A stretch of DNA of 64,000 nucleotides, taken from NCBI RefSeq assembly GCF_003072065.1, contig NZ_QCYG01000004.1, forward strand, positions 296,789-360,788, written 5' to 3'. This document shows, piece by piece, positions 29,027 through 38,548 of this stretch; position 1 is the stretch's first letter, and the number at the start of each line of letters is the position of its first letter. Origin of the DNA: Thalassorhabdomicrobium marinisediminis (GTDB taxonomy: Bacteria > Pseudomonadota > Alphaproteobacteria > Rhodobacterales > Rhodobacteraceae). The notes under the pieces were generated by a model, which was given only the letters and a program-made list of their open reading frames with translations, was not told the DNA's origin and did not search any database. The position numbers and the translations under genes were made by a program.

Positions 29027-29785
29027 TCAGACCTGCGCTTCACCCAGATAGGCTTCGCGCACCTTGGGGTGGCCCTTGATGTTTTCGGGCGTGTCTTCGA
29101 CCAGCGGTGTGCCCTGAGCCAGAACGGTGATGCGTTCCGCCAGACTGAACACCACGTTCATGTCGTGTTCGATGATCGCCATGGTCAGGCCGCGGTCGCG
29201 CCGGATGGTCTTGAGCAGTTCGATCGTGTTTTCCGTGTCCGCCCGCGCCATGCCGGCGGTGGGTTCGTCCAGCAACAGCAGGCGCGGCTCCTGCACCAGA
29301 CACATCGCCATCTCGAGCCGGCGCTTGTCTCCGCGCGACATGGAAGAGGCCGTCATCTCGCGTTTGTCGAGCATGTTGACCTCGTCCAGCATGGCCTCGG
29401 CCCGCTCGATCATGTCGCTCTCGCGCCGGACGGCTTCGAAGGCGTGCAGCCGGAAGGCCCCGTCGCGTTTGGCGAAACAGGGGATCAGCATGTTTTCCAT
29501 CACCGTCAGATCGGCGAAGATTTCGGGCGTCTGGAACACGCGGCTGATGCCCATCTGGTTGATCTCGTGCGGTTTTCGGCCCAGCACGGACTGCCCGTCA
29601 AAGACGACCGAGCCGCTGTCCGGGATCAGCTTGCCCACCAGCACGTTAAGCAGGGTGGATTTGCCCGCCCCGTTGGGGCCGATGATCGCGTGACAGGTGT
29701 TTTCCGCCACGTCGAGGTTCACATCGCCAAGCGCCTGAAGCCCGCCGAAGCGTTTGTTGACGCCTTTGACCGAAAGAATTGCCAT
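29027..29785 (-). CDS. livG: Branched-chain amino acid-type ABC transporter ATPase LivG
   Basis: This 252-residue ATPase is the second of the pair. Walker A GPNGAGKST is near 37, the signature SMSRGDKRRLEMA is a slightly relaxed LSxGxxR loop, and Walker B LLLLDEPTAGMA is near 170. EHDMNVVFSLAERITVL follows at the H-loop. The ATG at 29785 has AAGGAG at a spacing of 8. The start is far inside a longer open frame, which is not coding upstream. Confidence 0.93.
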   Translation of the reverse strand: MAILSVKGVNKRFGGLQALGDVNLDVAENTCHAIIGPNGAGKSTLLNVLVGKLIPDSGSVVFDGQSVLGRKPHEINQMGISRVFQTPEIFADLTVMENMLIPCFAKRDGAFRLHAFEAVRRESDMIERAEAMLDEVNMLDKREMTASSMSRGDKRRLEMAMCLVQEPRLLLLDEPTAGMARADTENTIELLKTIRRDRGLTMAIIEHDMNVVFSLAERITVLAQGTPLVEDTPENIKGHPKVREAYLGEAQV

Positions 29786-29796
29786 TTCCGAACTCC

Positions 29797-31050
29797 TTAA
29801 TCTTGCGTCTTGTTGCGGCGGAACTTGGCAGCAATGCGCTGCCCCCCTTCGACGAGGCCACCGGGCAGGAAGATCACCACCAGCATGAACATGATGCCAA
29901 GGGTCAGGTGCCAGCCCTTGCCGATGAACGGATAGACCACGGCGACCATGACATCCTCCATCCCGTCGGGCAGAAAGGCGAACCACTGGTGCAGGATGTC
30001 CTTGTTGATCTTCGAGATGATGTTTTCCATGTATTTGATGAAGCCCGCGCCCAGCACCGGCCCCAGCAGGGTGCCCGCGCCGCCAAGGATCGTCATGATC
30101 ACGACCTCGCCGCTGGCGGTCCAGAACATCCGCTCCGGCCCCACCTGCGTGTCCATCGCTACCATCAGCCCGCCCGCGAGCCCCGCGAACATGCCCGAGA
30201 TGACAAAAGCCGAGAGCGTATAGCGCTTTGGCATCAACCCGGTGTAGTTCATCCGTTGCTGGTTCGACTTCACCGCCCGTAGCATGATCCCGAAGGGCGA
30301 CCGGAAGATGCGGATGCTCAGGTAGAAGGCCAGCAGAAGCGCCGCGCCCGCGATGTAGTAGCCGAGGTTGAAGGTGAACAGCCAGTTGCCCAGCTCAAGC
30401 TCGGTCGAATTGCCCATCTCTGCGCCGAACAGGTTGGCGCGGCCGATGCCGCTCTCCGGGCCGCCGAACAGCGGCGTGTCGGTGTTCTTGATCTGCAAGC
30501 CCGTCTCACCGCCGGTGATGGGCGTCAGCACGGAATAGGCCAGGGCGTAGGACATCTGCGCGAAGGCCAGCGTCAGGATCGAGAAATAGATGCCCGAGCG
30601 GCGCAGCGAGATGAAGCCCACCACAAGGCTGAACAGCCCCGCCACGATGATCGCGAAAAGGATGCCGGGGATCACGTTCAATGTGATCAGCTTCATCGAC
30701 CAGATCGCCGCGTAAGAGCCCACCCCCAGAAAGGCCGCGTGCCCGAAGCTGAGGTAGCCGGTCAGGCCGAAGAGGATGTTGAAGCCGATGGCGAAGATCC
30801 CGAAGATCACGAACCGCTGCATCAGGTCGGGATAGCCCGCGTTGAACTGCGCCAGCGCTGAGGTCTCGGGGAAGGGGTTGAGGATGAACGGCGCGAAAAC
30901 GACCAGAACGGTGACGACAAGCATCAAGGTCGCGTCCCGCCGTGTGAGGCCAAGGACCCCGCGTCCCGCGCGGGGGCGCGCAAGGGGCGCATTGCGTGTT
31001 GCGGCCTGTTGCACGGAAAGCGGGGCGGTGCTGTGGGATTGGTCGGTCAT
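29797..31050 (-). CDS. livM: Branched-chain amino acid-type ABC transporter permease LivM
   Basis: This 417-residue permease has about ten hydrophobic helices. The LivM signature is seen in [22 protein letters not shown] near 92, [19 protein letters not shown] near 148, and the cytoplasmic coupling loop [20 protein letters not shown] near 262. A GGAGG ribosome site precedes the ATG. It follows livH with 4 bases between the genes. The N-terminal tail of about 40 residues is longer than usual. Confidence 0.93.
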   Translation of the reverse strand: MTDQSHSTAPLSVQQAATRNAPLARPRAGRGVLGLTRRDATLMLVVTVLVVFAPFILNPFPETSALAQFNAGYPDLMQRFVIFGIFAIGFNILFGLTGYLSFGHAAFLGVGSYAAIWSMKLITLNVIPGILFAIIVAGLFSLVVGFISLRRSGIYFSILTLAFAQMSYALAYSVLTPITGGETGLQIKNTDTPLFGGPESGIGRANLFGAEMGNSTELELGNWLFTFNLGYYIAGAALLLAFYLSIRIFRSPFGIMLRAVKSNQQRMNYTGLMPKRYTLSAFVISGMFAGLAGGLMVAMDTQVGPERMFWTASGEVVIMTILGGAGTLLGPVLGAGFIKYMENIISKINKDILHQWFAFLPDGMEDVMVAVVYPFIGKGWHLTLGIMFMLVVIFLPGGLVEGGQRIAAKFRRNKTQD

Positions 31051-31054
31051 GGAA

Positions 31055-32086
31055 TTAATCCTCCATCACGCCCTTGCGACCCATCAGGCCACGGGGGCGG
31101 GTCAACAAGATGACGATTGCAACAAGGTAGATGATGATCTGGTTGATCCCCGGCAGCACATCGACCACCGTCGGCATCGAGGCGAAGCTTTCCAGAATGC
31201 CCAGAAGGAAGCCCGCGGCCACGGCACCGGGCAGTGAGCCCATGCCGCCGACCACGACCACGACGAAGCTGAGCACGAGGAAATCCATGCCCATGTGATA
31301 GTTCGGCGCGACGATGGGGGCATACATCACCCCGGCGACCCCGGCGACGGCGGCGGCCAGCCCGAACATGAAAGTAAAGCGCTTGTCGATGTCGATGCCC
31401 AGCAGCCCGACGGTTTCGCGGTCCGCCATGCCCGCGCGCACGACCATGCCGAAGGTGGTGAATTGCAGGAAGGCGAAGACTCCGGCGATGATCAGCGCCG
31501 AGAAGAAGAAATAGACCAGCCGCCAGTAGGGATACATGATCGTCAGCGGGTCATAGCCCAAAAATACCCCGAAATCGAGCGAGCCGCGGAAGGCGTCGGG
31601 GGCCGGGGTCTGGATCGGGTTCGCGCCGAAGAAATACTTGATGATCTCTTGCAGCACGATCGCCAGACCGAAGGTCACAAGGATCTGGTCCGCATGGGGG
31701 CGCTTGTAGAAATGCTTGATCAGCCCGCGTTCCATCGCGAAGCCCACGCCGATCATCACCGGGATCGAGAACAGGATCGCCAGCGGCACCGCCCATTCCA
31801 TGATCGCAGCGCCCGCGGCCTCTCCGAACCAATCCTGCACGTAGAAGACGTCCACTTCCAGCGGGTTGCCCAGAAAGTCGGTGCGGTCGGGGTCGACCAC
31901 CTTGTGGGACGCGCTGAGGATGCGCGACAGGATCACCGCGCAAAACGAGCCGAGCATGAACAGCGCCCCGTGGGCAAAGTTCACCACGCCCAGCGTGCCG
32001 AAGATAAGGGTCAGGCCAAGGGCGATCAGCGCATACGCGGAGCCCTTGTCGAGACCGTTGAGAATTTGAACGATGATCTGGTCCAT
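31055..32086 (-). CDS. livH: Branched-chain amino acid-type ABC transporter permease LivH
   Basis: This 343-residue permease has about eight transmembrane helices and LivH motifs: [38 protein letters not shown] at the start (positions 9-47), [26 protein letters not shown] near 220, and [21 protein letters not shown] near 288. An extra loop near 60-90 with a tryptophan is not common in the family. It sits between the substrate-binding protein and livM in one operon. Confidence 0.93.
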   Translation of the reverse strand: MDQIIVQILNGLDKGSAYALIALGLTLIFGTLGVVNFAHGALFMLGSFCAVILSRILSASHKVVDPDRTDFLGNPLEVDVFYVQDWFGEAAGAAIMEWAVPLAILFSIPVMIGVGFAMERGLIKHFYKRPHADQILVTFGLAIVLQEIIKYFFGANPIQTPAPDAFRGSLDFGVFLGYDPLTIMYPYWRLVYFFFSALIIAGVFAFLQFTTFGMVVRAGMADRETVGLLGIDIDKRFTFMFGLAAAVAGVAGVMYAPIVAPNYHMGMDFLVLSFVVVVVGGMGSLPGAVAAGFLLGILESFASMPTVVDVLPGINQIIIYLVAIVILLTRPRGLMGRKGVMED

Positions 32087-32135
32087 CAGGTCATGGCCTT
32101 ATGTCGGAAAAGGGGTGCGGGGCGGTTGCCGACGC

Positions 32136-32151
32136 GCGGCCCGAAGGCCGC
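32136..32151 (-). promoter_or_regulatory. Intercistronic UUCG hairpin in the liv mRNA
   Basis: Read on the minus strand, this is GCGGCC-TTCG-GGCCGC: a 6-bp GC stem closed by a UUCG tetraloop, a very stable RNA cap. It lies in the 97-base gap after the substrate-binding protein gene and before livH. Such hairpins commonly protect the upstream message, giving more binding protein than permease. Confidence 0.55.
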
Positions 32152-32183
32152 ACGCCAGTGTTTATGACAGGTGAAACAGACGC

Positions 32184-33536
32184 TTACGCGCCGTTGTTGC
32201 ACTCACCCAAGGAGGCGTCCGCGCCGCCCATCTGCGGGTGATCGGGCTCATAGATGACCTGATCGACCGGCGTGACCTCAACCACTTCAAGAAGGTCGAA
32301 CTCGCTTTCGGGGTTCTCTTTCCCGCGCACAACCAGCACGTCCTTGAAGCACTGGTGATCCTCGGCGCGGTAGAGCGTCTTGCCGTTGCCCAGGCCGTCG
32401 AATTCGAACCCCTCGAGGGCTTCGGCCACAGCGCAGGGCGCGAAAGAGCCCGCGCGGGTGACGGCATCCGCGTAAAGCAGCGTCTGCACATAACAGGTGT
32501 GCGCTGCCTGGCTGGGCGGGAAGCCGTATTTCGTCCCGAAAGAGCGCACGAACGCCTGTGAGCCTTCGTCCTGCAGCGACCAGTGCCAGTTGGTCGAGCC
32601 GAAGATGCCCTTGATGTTCTCGCCGGCCCCACGTGCCATCAGACGCGAGAAAAGCGGCACGACGATCTCGAAGTTCTTGCCGTTGGCCTGTGCTTCGCGC
32701 AGGCCGAACTGCACCGCGTTGGTCAAGGAGTTGACCATGTTGCCGCCGTAGTGGTTCAGCACCAGAATATCCGCGCCCGAGTTCAGCACCGGCGCGATAT
32801 AGGACGAGAAGTCGGTCTGCGTCAGCGGTGTCTTGACCGAATTCACGGTCTCCCAGCCCATGGCTTCGGTCGAGGCGCGGATCGCTTCCTCGGTCGTGTA
32901 GCCCCAGTTGTAGTCGGCGGTCAGGTGATAGGCCTTGCGATCCTCACCGTATTGCGCGGCCAGCACCGGGGCCAAGGCGGCGCCGGACATGTAGGAGTTG
33001 AAGAAATGGCGGAAGCCGTTGGCTTTGCGGTCCTTGCCGGTGGTGTCGTTGGAATGGGTCAGGCCGGCCATGAAGATGACGCCCGCCTCTTGGCAAAGCG
33101 CCTGCACGGCCACCGCCACCCCGGAGGAGGAGCCCCCGGTGATCATGATCGCGCCGTCCTTTTCGATCATCGACCGGGCCGAGGCGCGGGCCGCGTCGGA
33201 CTTGGTCTGCGTGTCGCCGGTGACGTATTTCACTTCGCGGCCCAGAATGCCGGTGCCGTCCAGAACCTGGCTGCTGAAAGTGCCCAGCATGCCCCCGTCG
33301 CCGCCGCCGTTCAGATGCTCGACCGCAAGCTCATAGGCGCGCAGCTCGTCCGCGCCTTCATCCGCATAGGGGCCGGTCTGGGGGACGTTGAAGCCGAGCG
33401 TGACCTCGCTGTCGCCGGGGGCGTTGGTGAACCCGGTGTGGTTTTCGGCGCGCAAATAGGTCGGCAGCGCAAGGCCGGCGCCCGCGATGGCACCGGTCTG
33501 GATCACGCCACGACGGGTGAAGTTTGATTTGGACAT
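32184..33536 (-). CDS. ABC transporter substrate-binding protein (Peripla_BP_6 type)
   Basis: This 450-residue periplasmic binding protein is the ligand receptor of the importer. It has a Tat-like signal at the start (TRRGVIQTGAIAGAGLALP). The Leu/Ile/Val-binding protein fold is seen in TLGFNVPQTGPYADEGADELRAYELAVEHLNGGG (residues 46-79), MITGGSSSGVAVAVQALCQEAGV near 130, and FRHFFNSYMSGAALAPVL. The LivK name is tentative, since this subgroup also contains urea and short-chain amide binders. Its position next to acsA and the ScfR gene suggests that its ligand feeds acyl-CoA metabolism. Confidence 0.87.
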   Translation of the reverse strand: MSKSNFTRRGVIQTGAIAGAGLALPTYLRAENHTGFTNAPGDSEVTLGFNVPQTGPYADEGADELRAYELAVEHLNGGGDGGMLGTFSSQVLDGTGILGREVKYVTGDTQTKSDAARASARSMIEKDGAIMITGGSSSGVAVAVQALCQEAGVIFMAGLTHSNDTTGKDRKANGFRHFFNSYMSGAALAPVLAAQYGEDRKAYHLTADYNWGYTTEEAIRASTEAMGWETVNSVKTPLTQTDFSSYIAPVLNSGADILVLNHYGGNMVNSLTNAVQFGLREAQANGKNFEIVVPLFSRLMARGAGENIKGIFGSTNWHWSLQDEGSQAFVRSFGTKYGFPPSQAAHTCYVQTLLYADAVTRAGSFAPCAVAEALEGFEFDGLGNGKTLYRAEDHQCFKDVLVVRGKENPESEFDLLEVVEVTPVDQVIYEPDHPQMGGADASLGECNNGA

Positions 33537-33659
33537 TAATTATCCTCCCTGGAGTGATGCGGCAGGCCTCCCGCCCGGCCGCAAGTGCTAAGTTTAGCGA
33601 GGGTTAATAGAACGGCGTTCTGAAAACTTCTCAATAAGGCTAGGCGGCGGCAGGTCTTT

Positions 33660-33711
33660 TTTGTAAAGAGTTGCACGCGGCGGGGCGGCAATTTGTAAAT
33701 AAATTGTCAAA
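33660..33711. promoter_or_regulatory. Candidate ScfR operator boxes
   Basis: Two identical TTTGTAAA boxes lie at 33660-33667 and 33692-33699, 32 bases apart, which is three helical turns. A related TTGTCAAA follows at 33704-33711. They lie in the 214-base region between the divergent binding-protein gene and the ScfR gene. The boxes resemble the TTTGCAAA sites bound by ScfR-family regulators such as RamB and PccR. This assignment is inference. Confidence 0.5.
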
Positions 33712-33750
33712 GCGGCGCAGAAGGACGTTGAAATAACTGGGGGATTGCCC

Positions 33751-35016
33751 ATGGCTGAGCGGCTTTTGACCGGCACACGGATCCGCAACAGGCGGCTGGA
33801 TCGCAAGCTGCGGCAGGTGGATGTGGCGGCGCGGGTCGGCATCTCCGGCTCATACCTCAACCTGATCGAGCACAACCGGCGCAGAATCGGCAGCACGCTG
33901 CTGGCGCGGCTGGCCGAGGTGCTTGAGGTGGATGTCGCAGCACTTGAGGATGACGCCGCCGCTGCGATCACCACGCCCCTGCGCGAAGCCGCGGCCGCCT
34001 TTCCGCAAAGCGGCATCGATGGCGCACAGGCCGAGGATGTCGTCGCGCGGTTTCCCGACTGGGCCGCGTTGATTGCCGCGCAGCATGCGCGGATCGCCCA
34101 ACTGACCGAACGGGTCGAGGCGCTGGGCAACCGGCTGACCCACGACACCCAGATCGCGGCTTCCCTGCACGAGGTGATCTCGACCGCCACGGCGATCCGC
34201 TCTACCGCGTCGATCCTCGTCGAAAGCCCGGATCTGGATGGCGACTGGCTGCGCCGGTTCCACGGCAACATCGACGGAGATTCCGCGCGGTTGGCCGAAA
34301 GCTCGCAAGCCCTGCTGGGGCTGCTGGACATGGACAGCGGCGCACCACAGGCCGAGACGACAGCCATGGAGCAGGCCGAGGCGCTGCTGGCGGCGCGCGG
34401 GTTCCATCTGCCCGGCGTTGAACGTAGTGAAGCCGAGGACTGGCCCGAAGCGTCGGACGGCGTGGTGGCGCAGATCCTTGCGCAGTGGACCGAGGGCTAC
34501 CGGCGCGACGCCACACGCCTGCCGCTTGCGACCTTTGTACCGGCGGCCCGGGCGCTGGCGTTCGATCCTGCGCGGCTGGCAGCGCGGTTCGATGTCCCGC
34601 TGGCCACGGTGTTGCGGCGTCTGGCGCAGTTGCCCGCGGCGGACGGAACCCCGCCCATGGGTCTCGCGTGCTGCGATGCGGCCGGGGTGGTGACGTTTCA
34701 GAAGCCGGTGCTGGACTTCCGGCTGCCCCGCTCGGGGGCGGCCTGTCCGCTCTGGCCCCTGTATCAGGCGCTGACCCAACCGGGCCGCGCGATCCGCGCC
34801 GTTGCCCGTCTGCCCGGCGCGGCACGAACCCCGTTCGAATGTTTCGCCATCGCCGGGCCGGTGGGGGCGGTGGGCTTCGACGCCGCCCCGCGCGTCGAGG
34901 CGGTGATGCTGGTGCGCCCCGCCCGCAGTGGCGCGCAGCCGCAGACCGTCGGCCCCGGTTGCCGCGTCTGCCTGGTTGAGGATTGCGCCAGCCGCCGCCA
35001 GCCCAGCGTCCTCTGA
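33751..35016 (+). CDS. Short-chain fatty acyl-CoA regulator (ScfR) family transcription factor
   Basis: This 421-residue regulator has an N-terminal XRE helix-turn-helix (RRLDRKLRQVDVAARVG with ISGSYLNLIEHNRRRI, residues 11-45), a central ScfR region, and a C-terminal cysteine motif GCRVCLVEDC. Known family members (RamB, PccR, MccR) sense acyl-CoAs and switch acetate or propionate genes. I start at ATG 33751 with GGGGGA upstream. It is divergent from the liv operon, near acsA, and upstream of the two-component operon, which makes it a good candidate for the local regulator. Confidence 0.88.
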   Translation: MAERLLTGTRIRNRRLDRKLRQVDVAARVGISGSYLNLIEHNRRRIGSTLLARLAEVLEVDVAALEDDAAAAITTPLREAAAAFPQSGIDGAQAEDVVARFPDWAALIAAQHARIAQLTERVEALGNRLTHDTQIAASLHEVISTATAIRSTASILVESPDLDGDWLRRFHGNIDGDSARLAESSQALLGLLDMDSGAPQAETTAMEQAEALLAARGFHLPGVERSEAEDWPEASDGVVAQILAQWTEGYRRDATRLPLATFVPAARALAFDPARLAARFDVPLATVLRRLAQLPAADGTPPMGLACCDAAGVVTFQKPVLDFRLPRSGAACPLWPLYQALTQPGRAIRAVARLPGAARTPFECFAIAGPVGAVGFDAAPRVEAVMLVRPARSGAQPQTVGPGCRVCLVEDCASRRQPSVL

Positions 35017-35093
35017 GGGGGCGCCTCGCGGGTGCTTTGACAGCGGCGAGCGTTCTGGTGATAGTCGTCCGGACGCAGAGGAGGGAGACTGTG

Positions 35094-35462
35094 ATGGGGC
35101 GACGGGTATTGCTGATCGAGGATGAGCCGAACATAATCGAGGCGATCAGCTATATCCTGAGCCGGGACGGTTGGACGGTGCACACCCATGCGGACGGGGA
35201 AACCGCCATGGACAAGGTGCATCAGGGTGTTCCCGATCTGGTCATCCTTGACGTCATGCTGCCCGGCCGCAGCGGCTACGACATTCTGCGCGACCTGCGC
35301 GCCGAAGCGGCGACGGCCCATGTGCCGGTGATGATGCTGACCGCGCGCGGGCAGGCGAAAGACCGCGAGTTGGCCGAGGCGCTGGGCGTGACCCGCTTCA
35401 TGACCAAACCCTTCTCCAACGCCGAGGTGCTGGAAACCGTCCGCGCCCTGGCGGCGCCATGA
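35094..35462 (+). CDS. Single-domain response regulator
   Basis: This 122-residue receiver protein has no DNA-binding output domain. The phosphorylation site is Asp53 in LVILDVMLPGRSG, with the acidic pair IEDE at 8-11 and the Thr/Lys signature MLTARG then MTKPFSNAE. The ATG at 35094 follows GGAGGGAG. It overlaps the small membrane-protein gene by 4 bases and is the likely partner of the histidine kinase two genes later. With no output domain, it must act by binding another protein or passing phosphate on. Confidence 0.88.
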   Translation: MGRRVLLIEDEPNIIEAISYILSRDGWTVHTHADGETAMDKVHQGVPDLVILDVMLPGRSGYDILRDLRAEAATAHVPVMMLTARGQAKDRELAEALGVTRFMTKPFSNAEVLETVRALAAP

Positions 35463-35758
35463 CGCCCCCCGCCATACCCCCGACGCCGCCCCCGCGCCGG
35501 CGGACCGAATTCCTTGACCGGGGCAGCTATCGCCAGCGCCGGCTGCGGGATGCGGCGCGGCTGATGCCGGTGCTGGGGGCGGTCTTGATGGCACTGCCGC
35601 TGATGTGGCCCCGCGACCGGCCGGATCAAAGCCTCACGAGCAGCGGCATCATCTATCTCTTCGGGCTTTGGGCCATACTGGTCGTGCTGGCCTTCGTGTT
35701 GTCGCGGCTGTTGCGCTATGGCGCGGCAGCGGCACCGGGGGGTGACGCAGAGCGATGA
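35459..35758 (+). CDS. Small two-helix membrane protein between receiver and sensor kinase
   Basis: This 99-residue protein has a proline-rich N-terminus, a basic stretch (RGSYRQRRLRDAARL), and two hydrophobic helices (MPVLGAVLMALPLMW and IIYLFGLWAILVVLAFVLSRLL). The layout resembles the DUF4212 small subunit that accompanies some sodium/solute symporters, but I see no clear family match. It overlaps both neighbours (ATGA on each side), so it is tightly coupled to the histidine kinase, whose sensor part is symporter-like. Confidence 0.7.
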   Translation: MTPPAIPPTPPPRRRTEFLDRGSYRQRRLRDAARLMPVLGAVLMALPLMWPRDRPDQSLTSSGIIYLFGLWAILVVLAFVLSRLLRYGAAAAPGGDAER

Positions 35759-38439
35759 TTTCGTTCAACCTGCTGATCGCGGTCTCGTTGGCCTATGTGG
35801 CCTTCCTGTTCGCCGTGGCCTTTGCCGCCGAACGCCGCGCGGCGCAGGGCAAGACGGCCTGGCTGCGGTCTTCGGCGATCTATACGCTGTCGCTGTCGAT
35901 CTATTGCACCGCCTGGACCTTCTACGGCGCGGTCGGCTATGCGGCGCGGTCGGGGCTGGAATACCTGACGATCTACCTTGGCCCGACGCTGGTGATGATC
36001 GGCTGGTGGGGGTTGGTGCGCAAGCTGGTGCGGATCGGCCGGACCCAGCGCCTTACCTCCATCGCCGACCTGATCTCGTCGCGGTTCGGCAAGTCGACGG
36101 GGCTGGGCGTGCTTGTCACCGCACTCGCCATCGTGGGCACCACACCCTATATCGCGCTGCAATTGCAATCGGTGACCCAGGCCATGGGCGTTTTTGCCGC
36201 CAACAGCGGCGAGGTCTGGGGCCCCAGCGATCTCAACCGTTCGGCCATGTGGGTGGCCATGGGGCTGGCGGTGTTCACGCTGATCTTCGGCACCCGCAAC
36301 CTCGACGCCCATGAGCGGCACCACGGCATCGTGCTGGCCATCGCGGTCGAGGCGGTGGTGAAGCTTTTCGCGCTGCTCGCCGTGGGCATTTTCGTGGTCT
36401 GGGGCGTGGCCGGCGGGCTGGGGCCCACGCGCGCGTTGATTGACGCCTCGGCGCAGGCGCAGTGGGCCCCGATGCCAAGCCGCTGGATCGGATTGATCTT
36501 CGTCTCGGCGGCGGCGTTCCTGTGCCTGCCGCGGATGTTTCAGGTGCTGGTGGTCGAGAATGCGGACGAACGGGTGCTGAGCACCGCGAGCTGGGCCTTC
36601 CCGACCTATCTGCTGTTGATGAGCCTCTTTGTCGTGCCCATCGCCGTGGTCGGGCTGGACCTGATGCCCGCAGGCGCGAATCCGGACCTGTTCGTGGTCA
36701 CGCTGCCCCTGCGCGAAGGCCGCGACGGGCTGGCGATCCTGTCCTTTCTGGGTGGCTTCTCGTCAGCCACATCGATGGTGATCGTGGCGACGCTGGCGCT
36801 GGCGACAATGGTGTCGAACCACATCGTAGCGCCAAGCTGGTTGAACGCGCGGATGCCCGGGGCGGTGGTCTCGGGCGATGTGCGCCGGGTGGTGGTGATG
36901 TCGCGGCGCATCTCGATCACCGCGATCCTCGGGCTGGGCTATATCTACTTTCGCGTCTCCGGCGGGGGCGAGGCGCTGGCCGCCATCGGGCTGGTGTCCT
37001 TCACCGGGGTGATGCAGGTCTTGCCCGCGATGATCGGCGGCGTGTTCTGGCGCGGCGCCAACCGCTGGGGCGCGGTCGCGGGCATTTCCATCGGGTTCGC
37101 GGTCTGGGCCTGGACCCAGTTCCTGCCCAGCTTCGGTGTCGATGCGATGCTGTCACAAGCGGTGTTCGAGCGCGGGCCCTTCGGGCTGTCGTGGCTGCGG
37201 CCCCATGCGCTGTTCGGGATCGAGGGAATCGACCCGCTGGTGCATGCGACGGTCTGGTCGATGATGCTGAACGCGGGGGCCTTCGTGCTGGTGTCAGTGC
37301 TGACCTTCCCCAACCCGCTTGAGCGGTTGCAGGGCGCGCAATTCGTCAATGTTTACGAGTATTCCAGCGGCGCGCGGGCCTGGTCGCATTCCGCCGCCCA
37401 GGCCGAAGACATGCTGGTCATGGCGCAGCGCATTCTGGGCAGCTCGGAAGCGCAGGCGTTGTTTCGCGCCGAAGCCGCAGCGCAGGGCAAATCGGGGCTC
37501 TTGCCCGATGTGACGCCGGACTTCCTGTCACATCTCGAGCGCGAACTGTCCGGCTCGGTCGGCGCGGCGACGGCCCATGCGATGATCGCGCAGTTGACCG
37601 AGGGGGCGATGGTCTCTGTCGATGACCTGATCGCCGTCGCGGACGAGGCGGCGCAGATCATGGAATATTCCAGCCAGCTTGAGGCAAAATCCGCCGAACA
37701 GGAACGCACCGCGCGCGCCCTGCGCGAAGCCAACGAAAAACTGACCGCCGTGTCGATCCAGAAGGACGCGTTTCTTAGTCAGATCAGCCACGAGCTGCGC
37801 ACGCCGATGACGTCGATCCGGTCGTTTTCCGACATCCTGCGCGATGGCGAGGTGGACGACACCGCGCGACGGCGCTTTGCCGGGATTATCCATGACGAAA
37901 CCAATCGCCTGACGCGGCTGCTGGATGATCTGCTGGACCTTGGCGTGCTGGAAAGCGGTCAGGTGCAGCTCAACATCGGCGAGGGGCGCCTGTCCGACGT
38001 GCTGGACCGCGCTGTGATGGCCTCGGGCATCGATCCCGCGCGGGTCAGGATCGAACGCACGCCCGCCCATGAAGGGGTCACGCTGCGCACGGATCTGGAG
38101 CGGCTGACGCAGGTGTTCATCAACCTGATCAGCAATGCGGCGAAATACTGTGCGGCCGAAAAGCCCCGGTTGCGGATCAAGGTCCGGCAGACCCAAGGCG
38201 CGACCGAGGTGGATTTCTGCGACAACGGGGCGGGCATTCCGCCCGAGTTCGAATCCATGGTGTTTGAGAAATTCTCGCGGCTTGAGGATCAGGGCAAGGC
38301 CGGCGGGGCCGGTCTGGGGCTCGCGATCTCGCGCCAGATCATGACCGCGCTGGGCGGGGACATCACCTATCTGCCCGGGCAGGGCGGCGCCGGGTTCCGC
38401 GTGAGCCTGCCCGCCGCGGCGGCGGCGCCCGCGCCGTAA
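35755..38439 (+). CDS. Sodium/solute-symporter-like sensor histidine kinase (CrbS/MctS type)
   Basis: This 894-residue membrane sensor kinase has about a dozen hydrophobic helices in residues 1-520 with solute:sodium symporter features (for example SIADLISSRFGKSTGL, GGFSSATSMVIVATLALATM, and VSFTGVMQVLPAMIGGVFW). A linker and coiled coil follow. The HisKA domain has its phospho-accepting histidine near 679 (SHELRTPMTSIRSFSDIL), and the HATPase domain shows LISNAAKY, DNGAGIP and GGAGLGLAISRQI. Known relatives CrbS and MctS control acetate or monocarboxylate use, which fits the acsA neighbour. The coupled receiver is upstream. Confidence 0.9.
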   Translation: MISFNLLIAVSLAYVAFLFAVAFAAERRAAQGKTAWLRSSAIYTLSLSIYCTAWTFYGAVGYAARSGLEYLTIYLGPTLVMIGWWGLVRKLVRIGRTQRLTSIADLISSRFGKSTGLGVLVTALAIVGTTPYIALQLQSVTQAMGVFAANSGEVWGPSDLNRSAMWVAMGLAVFTLIFGTRNLDAHERHHGIVLAIAVEAVVKLFALLAVGIFVVWGVAGGLGPTRALIDASAQAQWAPMPSRWIGLIFVSAAAFLCLPRMFQVLVVENADERVLSTASWAFPTYLLLMSLFVVPIAVVGLDLMPAGANPDLFVVTLPLREGRDGLAILSFLGGFSSATSMVIVATLALATMVSNHIVAPSWLNARMPGAVVSGDVRRVVVMSRRISITAILGLGYIYFRVSGGGEALAAIGLVSFTGVMQVLPAMIGGVFWRGANRWGAVAGISIGFAVWAWTQFLPSFGVDAMLSQAVFERGPFGLSWLRPHALFGIEGIDPLVHATVWSMMLNAGAFVLVSVLTFPNPLERLQGAQFVNVYEYSSGARAWSHSAAQAEDMLVMAQRILGSSEAQALFRAEAAAQGKSGLLPDVTPDFLSHLERELSGSVGAATAHAMIAQLTEGAMVSVDDLIAVADEAAQIMEYSSQLEAKSAEQERTARALREANEKLTAVSIQKDAFLSQISHELRTPMTSIRSFSDILRDGEVDDTARRRFAGIIHDETNRLTRLLDDLLDLGVLESGQVQLNIGEGRLSDVLDRAVMASGIDPARVRIERTPAHEGVTLRTDLERLTQVFINLISNAAKYCAAEKPRLRIKVRQTQGATEVDFCDNGAGIPPEFESMVFEKFSRLEDQGKAGGAGLGLAISRQIMTALGGDITYLPGQGGAGFRVSLPAAAAAPAP

Positions 38440-38548
38440 GGTTGGGGACCGTCACGCTTCACGGGGGGAGGGCACGCCCGGATCATTAAAGCCTTGGTAA
38501 CCCTGCGGGTGTTAGGACAGCGCCACCGGAACCAGTCAGGATGCCACC

